From Marivirga salinae (GTDB lineage: Bacteria; Bacteroidota; Bacteroidia; Cytophagales; Cyclobacteriaceae): a stretch of DNA of 64,000 nt. Shown here piece by piece: positions 56,233 to 64,000 of this stretch; position 1 is the first letter of the stretch; the number at the start of each line of letters is the position of its first letter. A model generated the notes under the pieces. The model had not been told where the DNA came from, ran no database searches, and worked only from the letters and a program-made list of their open reading frames with translations. The translations under genes were made by a program, and so were the position numbers. The stretch spans positions 2,480,001 through 2,544,000 of the forward strand of contig NZ_CP129971.1 of the NCBI RefSeq assembly GCF_030503855.1, written 5' to 3'.

Positions 56233-58420
56233 AATGGGTATTCTTTTGTAAAGTAAAGAAGAAACTGCTCCCCTTTCCTAATTGAGATTCAATCCAGATG
56301 TTACCTCTGTATCTTTCAACTATCTTCTTGCAAATAGCTAATCCTAATCCAGTACCTGCATATTCTGATTTGGAATGTAACCTCTGAAATATTTGAAATA
56401 TTTTTTCATGAAATTTTTCATCTATTCCAATACCATTATCTTTTATTTCAAATTGAAATTCATTTTCGTTTTCTTTCCATTTCACTTCAATTTTCGGATT
56501 AACGTCTTTTTTTGAATACTTTATTGCGTTTCCAATTAAATTATGAAAGAGTTGTCTTATGGCGGTTTTGGAGTAAATTACCTCAGGGAGTTCTTCAATT
56601 TCTAAATCGATATTTTTTTCGTTCAAATTAGAATGGAGTAAACTTAAGACTTCTGCCATTTCTTCATTTAAATCTAATTTCTCAAGATCTTCTTGTTGGG
56701 TTCCTGCTCTAGAAAATTCTAATAAGTCAATTATAATTTGCCGCATTCTATGGACTCCATCTACCGCAAAATTGATGTAGGTTCGGGCTTTATCGTCCAA
56801 TTGCTCATCATATTTCTTTTTCAATTGATTCATGAAACTTGACACCATTCTAAGTGGTTCTTGCAAATCATGTGAAGCAATATAAGCGAATTGTTCAAGT
56901 TCTTTATTGCTTATTTCGAGTTTTTTAGTGTATATTTTTAACTCTGAATTTAAATATTCTAACTTATCTTGATATTCTTTCTCCTGAGTGATGTCTCTAA
57001 AATAGACGGAAAGCCCATTTTTTGATGGATAGCTTTTAGCGTTAAACCAGGTTTTTAGAGGTTCATAGTAATAATTGAAAACCCTAGGTTCATTATTTTT
57101 AAGAGATGTTTTATATTCTTTTTCGGCTATACTATTCTTTGCATATTGAAAAATTTCCCATATGTTTTTTCCTAAAGCGTCTTCCTTTTTTATATTAAGT
57201 AATTTTTCAGCTTTTTGATTAAGGTAAGTAAAATTAAAATCATGATCTATTGCATAAAATGCATCGGATATACTTTCCAAGATTTCACTTTCCTTTTCAT
57301 AAGATTCAGCTAGAGCTTGTGAAATGATTTTTCTTTTGGTGATATCTTTAAAATAAACAGAAAATCCATCTTGACTTGGATAGATGCTTTCATCAAACCA
57401 TTGGTCAAAGTAATGGTAATAGAATTCAAATTGAGCAGGTTGCCCGTTTTCTTTTACTTTATCCAAATATTCTTCAAAAACTGTGTTTTCAAGCCGAGGA
57501 AATACATCAAAAATGTTTTTACCAATGAGTTCATTTCTAGATTTCCTTATAGCTTTCAGTGCACTTTTATTTACATAAGTAAAATTATAGTCATTGTCTA
57601 GAGCATAGAAAGAATCTGAAATACTTTCTAGTATATTCTTCTTTTCTTCCAATGCTCTTTCGATGATCTTTTTATTTAAAACCTTTTCGGTAATGTCAGT
57701 ACTATGACAGACTAAACCAATAATGTTTTCATTATCATAAATAGGAGTGAGGTTGGCTTGAATCCATGCAGCTTTAACCACAGTTTTATCAGTGGGAGCG
57801 ATTTCTATGTTAATTTTCTCCCCATTCAAACATTTATCATATAGCAATTTCCATTTTTCAAGATATTCTCTAGTAAACATAGGAATATCAAGCATGTTTT
57901 GCCCGATTTTCAAATCAAATTTTAGATCACTTAGAAATCGATCTCTCATAGCCTGATTACAGGCTAATAAATTGTAATCTTTATCAATACTCCAGATTAG
58001 ATTTTGAGTACCATTTATTATGGATTGGGAAGATCTTAAAATTTTCTCTCTTGCACTTTCTTTTTTTTTAATTTCAGTAGTTTCTTTCGCTACACAATAT
58101 ATGATTTCTTTACCTTTATCATATTTTGATGACCATATCATGGGTACCAAATAGCCTTTTTTATGGACATAATGATTTTCGAAATAAGAGACTTCTTTTC
58201 CTTTTATTATTTTCTGATCAATGTTTTTTGTAGCTTCTAAATCTTGTGGTGCTACATAATCTAAGAATAATTTACCCTCTAGTTCCTCAGGTTTATAACC
58301 CCATATTTTTTCACTTGCTTGATTTACGGAAACAAAAAGTCCATTTTTATCAATAGTGCATAAGATATCCAAACTTAATTCCATGAATTCTTCTAAGGAT
58401 ATCGGAAGCTTATTTGGCAT
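56225..58420 (-). CDS. Four-PAS sensor histidine kinase
   Basis: A 731-residue soluble kinase. Four PAS domains: about 8-117, 130-247, 262-363 and 377-478; the third and fourth are close copies (ILESISDSFYALDNDYNFTY against ILESISDAFYAIDHDFNFTY), an internal tandem duplication. HisKA follows with phospho-acceptor H517 (FAYIASHDLQEPLRMV), then HATPase_c (FHNLIGNAIKYSKK, DNGIGIDEKF, GTGLGLAICKKI). No membrane spans. Its stop overlaps the CheB-CheR fusion start by eight bases, so the two are translated together, with the REC-PAS protein downstream. The stimulus is unknown; no response regulator with an output domain is adjacent. Confidence 0.93.
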   Translation of the reverse strand: MPNKLPISLEEFMELSLDILCTIDKNGLFVSVNQASEKIWGYKPEELEGKLFLDYVAPQDLEATKNIDQKIIKGKEVSYFENHYVHKKGYLVPMIWSSKYDKGKEIIYCVAKETTEIKKKESAREKILRSSQSIINGTQNLIWSIDKDYNLLACNQAMRDRFLSDLKFDLKIGQNMLDIPMFTREYLEKWKLLYDKCLNGEKINIEIAPTDKTVVKAAWIQANLTPIYDNENIIGLVCHSTDITEKVLNKKIIERALEEKKNILESISDSFYALDNDYNFTYVNKSALKAIRKSRNELIGKNIFDVFPRLENTVFEEYLDKVKENGQPAQFEFYYHYFDQWFDESIYPSQDGFSVYFKDITKRKIISQALAESYEKESEILESISDAFYAIDHDFNFTYLNQKAEKLLNIKKEDALGKNIWEIFQYAKNSIAEKEYKTSLKNNEPRVFNYYYEPLKTWFNAKSYPSKNGLSVYFRDITQEKEYQDKLEYLNSELKIYTKKLEISNKELEQFAYIASHDLQEPLRMVSSFMNQLKKKYDEQLDDKARTYINFAVDGVHRMRQIIIDLLEFSRAGTQQEDLEKLDLNEEMAEVLSLLHSNLNEKNIDLEIEELPEVIYSKTAIRQLFHNLIGNAIKYSKKDVNPKIEVKWKENENEFQFEIKDNGIGIDEKFHEKIFQIFQRLHSKSEYAGTGLGLAICKKIVERYRGNIWIESQLGKGSSFFFTLQKNTHYE

Positions 58421-58528
58421 AAGTAAGAACTTAAATTGGAAAAGGTAAAAATTAGTTACCTAAGTTTATAAATATACCTAAAAGAAAATTATTTAACAAA
58501 AAGGTTGATTTCTAATTGGTTTAAATAT

Positions 58529-59032
58529 TCATATTCTCTCATAAACTACATAATCGAACTCAAAAGTATGTCGGTCATCTGTAGGATGGTGTTCTCTACT
58601 TACTTCTTTCCAATTAGTTTGGTCAAATTCAGGAAAATAAGCTTCTGCATCAGGGAATTCAGCATTAACTTCAGTGATGTATAATCGATCTGCATATTTC
58701 AATCCTTGCTCATAAATTTGACCACCACCGATTATAAATAATTCTTCTTCATTATTTTCTTTTGCAAAAGAGATTCCATCTTCAATAGTATGAAATACTT
58801 TTACGCCATCATGTTGCCAATCTTTATTTCTGGTAATTACAATATTGATTCTTTTTGGAAGTGGTTGGTACTTTTCACCTAGAGAGTCGAAATTTTTTCT
58901 CCCCATTAAGATGTGATGATTGCGGGTTTTATCTTTAAAATACTTTAAATCATCAGGCAAGTGCCAAATCATGTCGTTGTCTTTTCCAATGGCATTATCA
59001 TTGGCCTTTGCCACTATCATTGATATTTTCAT
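58529..59032 (-). CDS. folA: Dihydrofolate reductase
   Basis: A 167-residue NADPH-dependent enzyme reducing dihydrofolate to tetrahydrofolate. Motifs: IVAKANDNAIGKDNDMIWHL, catalytic Asp in LPDDLKYFKDKT, LMGRKNFDSLG, RINIVITRNKDW, and the NADPH-binding ELFIIGGGQIYEQGL. Length and spacing are standard. No thymidylate synthase gene adjoins it, unlike the common thyA-folA pair. Confidence 0.97.
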   Translation of the reverse strand: MKISMIVAKANDNAIGKDNDMIWHLPDDLKYFKDKTRNHHILMGRKNFDSLGEKYQPLPKRINIVITRNKDWQHDGVKVFHTIEDGISFAKENNEEELFIIGGGQIYEQGLKYADRLYITEVNAEFPDAEAYFPEFDQTNWKEVSREHHPTDDRHTFEFDYVVYERI

Positions 59033-59182
59033 TTGGTAATTTTTTTTAGAACTTTAAATTAAGGAATTATAGTGAGGTCTATAAATTTAATGATAATGTG
59101 AATTACACACAATTTTTTAGACTTCTTAATGCATACGTAAATAAATTAATTTGAATATATAATCAATTAAAAGGACTGATAT

Positions 59183-60043
59183 ATGCTTCCAAAATCTATT
59201 AGAGTATTTTTAAATTCGTTTCATCACAGGGAAATTAGTCAGTTTTCTTCAGTAGGTGGAGGAAGTATTAATGATGCCTATCGTTATTCTATTGAGGGTG
59301 ATGAATACTTCATAAAGTTGAATAATCAAGTAAAAGGTATAATTGAAAAGGAGGTTGATGGACTTAAAGCTATTTCAAGATTAGATTGTATTGCTACACC
59401 AGAAGTAATAGCTTTTGAAAAAATTGATAACTATGAAGTTTTGGTTTTGCCTTTTATTAAAGGAGGTTTAAAAACACTGAAGGCTTGGGATAATTTTGGA
59501 AAGCAATTGGCGGAAATGCACAAAAAACCGGCTCCATATTACGGTTGGAATAACAGCAACTTTATTGGAAGCTTGCCTCAAGCTAATAAGCCAGCATCTG
59601 ATTTTATTGATTTTTTCATTGAACAAAGAATTAGACCTCAAATTGATTTAGCCTTAAAACAACATTACTTTTCAAATGATGAAATTAATCAGTTTGAAAT
59701 GCTATTTAAAAAGCTCAATGAAATATTACCTGATACAAAACCTTCCTTAGTTCATGGAGATTTATGGAGCGGTAATTTCATGATAGGAGAGAAGGAAACG
59801 CCCTATTTGATTGATCCATCTGTTCATTATAATTTTAGGGAAACTGATTTGGCTTTTACTCACCTTTTTGGAGGCTTTGATAAAAAATTCTATGAAGCAT
59901 ACAATCAACACTTCCCATTAGAACCTGGATTTCAAGAGAGAATTTCGCTTTACAATATTTATCCTTTACTAGTTCATTTGAATTTATTTGGTAAAGGATA
60001 TTATGGTTCAGTAATGAAAAACCTCAATCTGTATGTAAGATAA
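59183..60043 (+). CDS. Fructosamine kinase family protein
   Basis: A 286-residue kinase of the aminoglycoside phosphotransferase-like fold. The catalytic loop LVHGDLWSGNFMIG and the metal-binding IDPSVHYNFRETDLAFTHLF are intact, and the N-terminal GGGSINDAYRYSIEGDEYFI plus FIKLNNQ supply the ATP site lysine. Family members phosphorylate fructosamines or ribulosamines on glycated proteins, starting their repair; bacterial substrates are less certain. An AAAGGA ribosome-binding-like site (59169-59174) precedes the ATG. Transcribed alone. Confidence 0.9.
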   Translation: MLPKSIRVFLNSFHHREISQFSSVGGGSINDAYRYSIEGDEYFIKLNNQVKGIIEKEVDGLKAISRLDCIATPEVIAFEKIDNYEVLVLPFIKGGLKTLKAWDNFGKQLAEMHKKPAPYYGWNNSNFIGSLPQANKPASDFIDFFIEQRIRPQIDLALKQHYFSNDEINQFEMLFKKLNEILPDTKPSLVHGDLWSGNFMIGEKETPYLIDPSVHYNFRETDLAFTHLFGGFDKKFYEAYNQHFPLEPGFQERISLYNIYPLLVHLNLFGKGYYGSVMKNLNLYVR

Positions 60044-60066
60044 TTGTCCGCACTTGGGATTTTATA

Positions 60067-60134
60067 TGTTCATTAGTGAACACTTTTGCAGTTTCTAAAA
60101 CCCCTGAAACCCATTTTAATGCGTTTAAACGCAT
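60067..60134. promoter_or_regulatory. Palindrome pair upstream of the small secreted protein
   Basis: ATGCGTTTAAACGCAT (60119-60134) is a perfect 16-bp palindrome, and TGTTCA-TTAG-TGAACA (60067-60082) is a 6-bp inverted repeat 36 bases before it. Both lie 82-150 bases before the ATG at 60217, where operators for dimeric regulators are expected. The binding protein is unknown. Confidence 0.5.
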
Positions 60135-60216
60135 ATCTGCAACTATTCAATTTTTGGCAGCGTCTTAGCTATAGATACAATAACAAAACAATATTTTAAC
60201 AAAAAATCAAAAAAAA

Positions 60217-60582
60217 ATGAAAACTATTAAGACCACCGCCAAAATGATTGCTTTAACCTTAATAATGGGTTTAGCAATTAACGTAACTGCTTATGCAAGT
60301 TCAGATGAATTGTCAACTAATCCATTTTATTCTGATGAAGAAATGATTAGTCTATTAGAATTGGATAGTAAATTCGATCAGCTTGAAGCTGATTTAAGAA
60401 AAGAAGGAGTTTTAGAATGTGCAAATACTGAAATCATTGTTGTTTTAGGTGAGAATGATGAAATCATTTACCGAGGAAGTCATCAGTTAGAAGATGCAAA
60501 CAATGCGTTTTTAACAAGACTTTTGACAAAAGCAGATTTCATTATGTCATCAGGAGGTGAAAACTTCTACAAAGTATTCTAA
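60217..60582 (+). CDS. Small secreted protein of unknown function
   Basis: A 121-residue protein with a signal peptide (about 1-27, core IALTLIMGLAINVTA, then YASS). The mature part is acidic and helical (DEEMISLLELDSKFDQLEAD), with one cysteine in GVLECANTEIIVVLGENDEI, a short beta pair, and a C-terminal segment ending GGENFYKVF. I recognise no family. The leader is A-rich and the upstream region carries two palindromes (60067-60134), suggesting regulated expression. It ends at a terminator shared with the convergent symporter gene. Confidence 0.72.
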   Translation: MKTIKTTAKMIALTLIMGLAINVTAYASSDELSTNPFYSDEEMISLLELDSKFDQLEADLRKEGVLECANTEIIVVLGENDEIIYRGSHQLEDANNAFLTRLLTKADFIMSSGGENFYKVF

Positions 60583-60625
60583 GTTATTCTCAACTCTAAA
60601 TTTAATTTTATGGAATATCTATAAA

Positions 60626-60654
60626 AAAGGCTGCCCCCAAAAAGGACAGCCTTT
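60626..60654. terminator. Bidirectional terminator
   Basis: Stem AAAGGCTG (60626-60633) with CAGCCTTT (60647-60654), extended inward by two more pairs past one mismatch, flanked by A6 on the left and T3A4 on the right, between convergent genes ending at 60582 and 60680. Confidence 0.8.
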
Positions 60655-60679
60655 AAAATTTCCTCTAAAATCTAAACTC

Positions 60680-62407
60680 TTATTTAAACTTAGGATGTTT
60701 TTTACCTGGGAAATTCTCCTCAAAGAAATCTCCATATTCCCCAATGGTTTTCTTCATATCCTTTCTTAACCATAAGATGCCTATTAAGTTAGGAATAGTC
60801 ATTAAAGCAATTGTAATAGCAGATAATGTCCAGATAATGGTAGTATCTTGGAAAGCAGCAAAGAAAAATGCCACCACATAAACTATTCTATAGTAAATCA
60901 CCGATTTAGGACCGAATAAATAAGTCATTGCTCTATCTCCATAATAAGACCAACTAATGGCAGTACTAAAAGCAAATAGAAGTAATCCTATAGAAACAAT
61001 GTATTGCCCATAATCTCCAAAAAACCCTCTATTGAAAGCTAAGGCTGTTAAAGGTGCACTATGGACTAAGGACTCTCCAATGAACTTGATTGGTCTATCA
61101 TCTGATACTTTACCATTTGTAATAGCTACTGAACCTGTAAATACCTCATCGGTTAACAAATCTTCATCTTTATAAATCATAATGTTATCTGCAAAACTTC
61201 TACTATGAATAAAGGTGAAATCATCATTGTTTTGGATTTTACCATCTACAACTTCTATTTTCCCTGTATAGGTAGGAAGTTTTTCTTCATCATTAATATG
61301 AAGATATATTTTGTTTTTATGTTCTTCATTCGATTCAACATATTGCTTTTCTAATATTTCAATTTCAGAATATTCAAAATTGTTGACATGTTTTTCATTC
61401 CAAGCACCTGAAGATAAAAGAACTAATCCTGTAACAGTACATATAATTATAGTATCAATAAATGGCTCTAAGATAGCTACCATTCCTTCTGAAAGTGGTT
61501 CGTTTGCTTTTGCCGAAGCGTGAGCAATTGGAGCAGAACCCTGACCCGCTTCATTGGAGAATAATCCTCTGTTTACACCTCTGTTAAATGCATAAGCGAT
61601 ATTTGCACCAATAAATCCGCCAGTGGCAGCAGAACCCGTAAACACATCACCAAAAATGGCGATAAGTGAAGGGATAATGTTTTCGTAATTGAAAAGGATA
61701 ACTGCAAATGCGCCAATGAAATAAATAATAGCCATTGCCGGTACCAATTTTGAAGTTACTGCTGCAATTCTTTTAATTCCTCCAATGATTACCAATGCTA
61801 AAAATACAGCTAATACGGCTCCAGTAAGCATTTGGTCAATTCCAAATGTGGCTAACATAGTGCTGGAGATACTATTGATTTGTGGCAAACTACCAGTTCC
61901 AAATGATGATAAAACGGTTGCAAATGCAAAGATCGCAGCTAACCATTTCATATTCACTTTTTTACCTTTAAGTGTGAAATTGGCATTTTTCATGTAGTAC
62001 ATTGGGCCACCGGCCATAGTACCATCACTTAATTTGGTTCTGTACTTATGCGAAAGCGAAACTTCCACAAATTTTGTACACATACCAATTGCTGCTGTAA
62101 CTAGCATCCAGAATAAGGCTGCAGGTCCTCCTAAGTGGATGGCGAACGCTACACCCGCAATGTTTCCAGTTCCTACTGTTCCTGATAATGCTGTAGCTAA
62201 AGCTTGAAAGTGAGAAGTATCACCTGGTAAATCTTTTCTATCAAATTTTCCGCTAACGATTTTTAAAGCGTGCTTGAAAAAGCGAATTTGAGGGAATTTT
62301 AAATAGAAGGTGAAAAATAAACCCGTACCTAATAGGGCATAAGGAAACCATGTTGCGCTTCCTATAAAACTGTCAATAAAGATCAGGAAATTATTTACTT
62401 CTTGCAT
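60680..62407 (-). CDS. Sodium:amino-acid symporter (AGCS) with large insertion
   Basis: A 575-residue AGCS carrier. Core motifs match the family and the paralogue at 12454: [60 protein letters not shown]. Between the transmembrane segments ending near 333 and starting near 460, a hydrophilic stretch of about 110 residues (341-450) replaces the short loop of ordinary members; it is rich in Asp, Glu and Lys with repeated beta-like phrases ([24 protein letters not shown]). Its position relative to the membrane is unresolved. The insertion may be a binding or regulatory domain. Transcribed alone toward a shared terminator. Confidence 0.9.
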   Translation of the reverse strand: MQEVNNFLIFIDSFIGSATWFPYALLGTGLFFTFYLKFPQIRFFKHALKIVSGKFDRKDLPGDTSHFQALATALSGTVGTGNIAGVAFAIHLGGPAALFWMLVTAAIGMCTKFVEVSLSHKYRTKLSDGTMAGGPMYYMKNANFTLKGKKVNMKWLAAIFAFATVLSSFGTGSLPQINSISSTMLATFGIDQMLTGAVLAVFLALVIIGGIKRIAAVTSKLVPAMAIIYFIGAFAVILFNYENIIPSLIAIFGDVFTGSAATGGFIGANIAYAFNRGVNRGLFSNEAGQGSAPIAHASAKANEPLSEGMVAILEPFIDTIIICTVTGLVLLSSGAWNEKHVNNFEYSEIEILEKQYVESNEEHKNKIYLHINDEEKLPTYTGKIEVVDGKIQNNDDFTFIHSRSFADNIMIYKDEDLLTDEVFTGSVAITNGKVSDDRPIKFIGESLVHSAPLTALAFNRGFFGDYGQYIVSIGLLLFAFSTAISWSYYGDRAMTYLFGPKSVIYYRIVYVVAFFFAAFQDTTIIWTLSAITIALMTIPNLIGILWLRKDMKKTIGEYGDFFEENFPGKKHPKFK

Positions 62408-62656
62408 AAAGCTTATAGTTCAATCAGTCAATTTTTTTTGAGAATGGGGACAAAACTAACAAATTTTAATTTAGATAATAGATTTGATGCCACTGTTTTT
62501 ATAATTGGCAATAAGAAATGATGAGTTTATGTTGTTTTACATAAGTTTATTTGGTTAATTCTAGAACAATGATAATTCAAATAAGTACACATATTTTTCT
62601 ATTTAACTGAATTGAGTATATATTTGACTAAATCTTATAATTGCATAAACAGAACC

Positions 62657-63517
62657 ATGAAGCACTTACTTATTTTCAGTTTAATTTTCATTAACCCTTT
62701 GTTAACTCAAGCTCAATTTGAATTGGATAGCTTAAAACAGAAGTGGAAAGATGTTGGCAGAGAGTCCATAGAAGGAGTATATTCTTTATCCGCAAACAAC
62801 AGATCCTATTCCATTGCTTTAGCTAAAGAGAATGATGTATATAAATTGGTGTATCTCGAAGGAAGCTTAGATAATTGGGTTTATGGCGATTTAAAAGGAA
62901 TGATTGCAAAATCCGAGGAAATGTATGAAGGTAGATGGAATGCAGGAAAACCAACTAAACCGAATTTGGAGGATATTAAAATAGTCTTTGGTAACAAAAA
63001 ATTTATACTCTATTGGTCTGATTGGTCAATTGATGAATTTAAAATGACATATCCTGAAAAAGCTAAAGAGCCAACAGATATGGATAAGGTATTTATGGAT
63101 GAAGCTTTCAAACGAGATGAAATTTCTATACCCATCCAAATAAGTGATTCTGGCTCTGTGGAAATTCCGGTGATGATCAATGATGTTTTAAAAATTTATG
63201 TTGGCTTAGAAAAAACTTCAAATGAAGTGATAGTTTCAAAAGATATAGCCAAAACACTGATTCAAACCAAAACGCTAGGCTATAAAGAATGGAAAGAGGG
63301 GAATTATTATCAGTTTATTGATGAAAATAAACCTTTTGAAGCACCCCATATTTTTAATCTAAATTCTTTAGCTTTCGGAGAAGAACAATTAACTAATCTT
63401 GAAGCCGTTATCTCAGAAGATATCTCTAGATCTATGTTGATAAGCTTTGATGTTTTAGAACGTTTTGGAAAAGTGAACATTGATATGGAAAAGATGTTAC
63501 TTACTATAAAACCTTAA
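62657..63517 (+). CDS. Secreted protein with degenerate retropepsin-like domain
   Basis: A 286-residue exported protein from ATG 62657 (signal peptide ending LLTQAQ); a TTG start 45 bases upstream would displace it. Residues 30-130 form a domain I do not recognise (GVYSLSANNRSYSIALAKEN, ILYWSDWSIDEFKM). Residues 167-286 follow the pattern of clan AA aspartic proteases: VEIPVMINDVLKIYVGLEKT, then IAKTLIQTKTLGYKEW, LNSLAFGEEQLTNLEAVI, and LISFDVLERFGKVNIDMEKM. The catalytic DTGAS loop is replaced by GLEKTS and the usual LLG by LIS, so it is probably inactive and binds rather than cuts. It lies two bases before the DUF2141 gene. Confidence 0.65.
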   Translation: MKHLLIFSLIFINPLLTQAQFELDSLKQKWKDVGRESIEGVYSLSANNRSYSIALAKENDVYKLVYLEGSLDNWVYGDLKGMIAKSEEMYEGRWNAGKPTKPNLEDIKIVFGNKKFILYWSDWSIDEFKMTYPEKAKEPTDMDKVFMDEAFKRDEISIPIQISDSGSVEIPVMINDVLKIYVGLEKTSNEVIVSKDIAKTLIQTKTLGYKEWKEGNYYQFIDENKPFEAPHIFNLNSLAFGEEQLTNLEAVISEDISRSMLISFDVLERFGKVNIDMEKMLLTIKP

Positions 63518-63519
63518 TC

Positions 63520-63942
63520 ATGATTTTAAGCCAATATCTCATAATTTTATTTTCATTTATTGTTCAGCCTTCATCTCCTACTCTAGAATTAGAAATAGGA
63601 GAGTTCAGAAATACGAAAGGGCATGTTTTGATCTCTATATTCGACAACGCTAATGATTATCCTGAAAATGGAGAAAAAGCATTTGTTAACAAAAAGATCA
63701 AAGTAACGCAAAAGACTCATACAATTACCATTGAGGATTTGCCTCAGGGTGAATATGCAGTAGTTTTTCTACATGATGAGAATGATAATGAAGAAATGGA
63801 TACTAATTTTGTAGGTGCTCCAGAGGAAGGTTATGGTGCAAGCAATGATGCGGTCAATACGTTCAGTGCACCAAAATATGAGGAAGCCAAATTCCTTTTG
63901 GAGGGCGAAAAGAAATCTTTGAAATTGAAAATATTTTATTAA
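63520..63942 (+). CDS. Secreted DUF2141-family protein
   Basis: A 140-residue protein with a short signal peptide (core IILFSFIVQP). The mature beta-sandwich matches DUF2141: GHVLISIFDNANDYPENGEK, EDLPQGEYAVVFLHDENDNE, EMDTNFVGAPEEGYGASNDA, PKYEEAKFLL. Function unknown. The start lies two bases after the stop of the retropepsin-like gene, so the two form an operon and are probably both in the periplasm or outer membrane. Confidence 0.88.
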   Translation: MILSQYLIILFSFIVQPSSPTLELEIGEFRNTKGHVLISIFDNANDYPENGEKAFVNKKIKVTQKTHTITIEDLPQGEYAVVFLHDENDNEEMDTNFVGAPEEGYGASNDAVNTFSAPKYEEAKFLLEGEKKSLKLKIFY

Positions 63943-64000
63943 ATAACGCCTCTTCGGCAATTACACGAGAATCATTGGTGTCAATCTGAAAACCAGAATC

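Noticed and set aside
63943..64000. Open minus-strand frame entering from the right edge
   Set aside because: About 20 codons before it would run into the DUF2141 gene on the other strand; too short to identify a gene.

Overview
This window is an AT-rich chromosomal segment from a member of the Bacteroidota, most likely a marine Cytophagales bacterium of the Marivirga type; the genus is my inference from protein style, not a database match. Supporting signs are TonB receptors with an N-terminal carboxypeptidase-regulatory-like domain, DUF5916 and PD40/OmpA proteins, histidine kinases with the SHDLQEPLR phosphoacceptor box, a long IspG, promoter candidates of the TTG-N19-20-TAnnTTTG type, and few Shine-Dalgarno sites. 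I saw no rRNA, tRNA, insertion sequence, prophage or CRISPR array.

Layout. 1-2548: the 5' part of menD and two poorly known genes. 2618-4857: a PAS histidine kinase and response regulator pair, lying between an uncharacterised gene and a frameshifted paralogue of that same gene. 4970-11384: metal uptake, with a siderophore-type TonB receptor plus PepSY membrane protein on the minus strand, and a DUF6660-like cysteine-rich peptide plus a second TonB receptor on the plus strand. 11504-13809: a membrane-anchored regulatory-like domain protein and a sodium:amino-acid symporter. 13821-22215: a surface-glycan operon on the minus strand (YfhO, GT2, a candidate nonulosonate transferase, NeuB, a NeuA-phosphatase fusion, a methyltransferase-pyruvyltransferase fusion).

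22375-37665 is mostly housekeeping: a lipoprotein, a soluble glucose/sorbosone dehydrogenase, both methylmalonyl-CoA mutase subunits, dnaA, an exonuclease/GIY-YIG fusion, homogentisate dioxygenase with a C-terminal processing protease, hemerythrin-like/ruvX/def, and a TPR protein. 37790-43852: a FAD oxidoreductase, an NhaC antiporter, a 3'-5' exonuclease, ispG and two small genes. 43840-51056: envelope proteins (OmpA/PD40, SGNH hydrolase, lipoprotein, ICMT-like methyltransferase, DsrE, DUF5916). 51114-58420: three large sensory genes, including a CheB-CheR-PAS-histidine kinase fusion. 58529-63942: folA, a fructosamine-kinase-like gene, a small secreted protein behind a perfect 16-bp palindrome, a second symporter with a large insertion, a protein with a degenerate retropepsin-like domain, and a DUF2141 protein. 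The last 58 bases hold nothing I can assign.

The most original material is the nonulosonate operon with its two fusion proteins, the decayed gene copy next to the kinase/regulator pair, the chemotaxis-enzyme/kinase cluster with a kinase-like protein lacking an ATPase domain, and two strong inverted repeats upstream of dnaA and of the small secreted protein.
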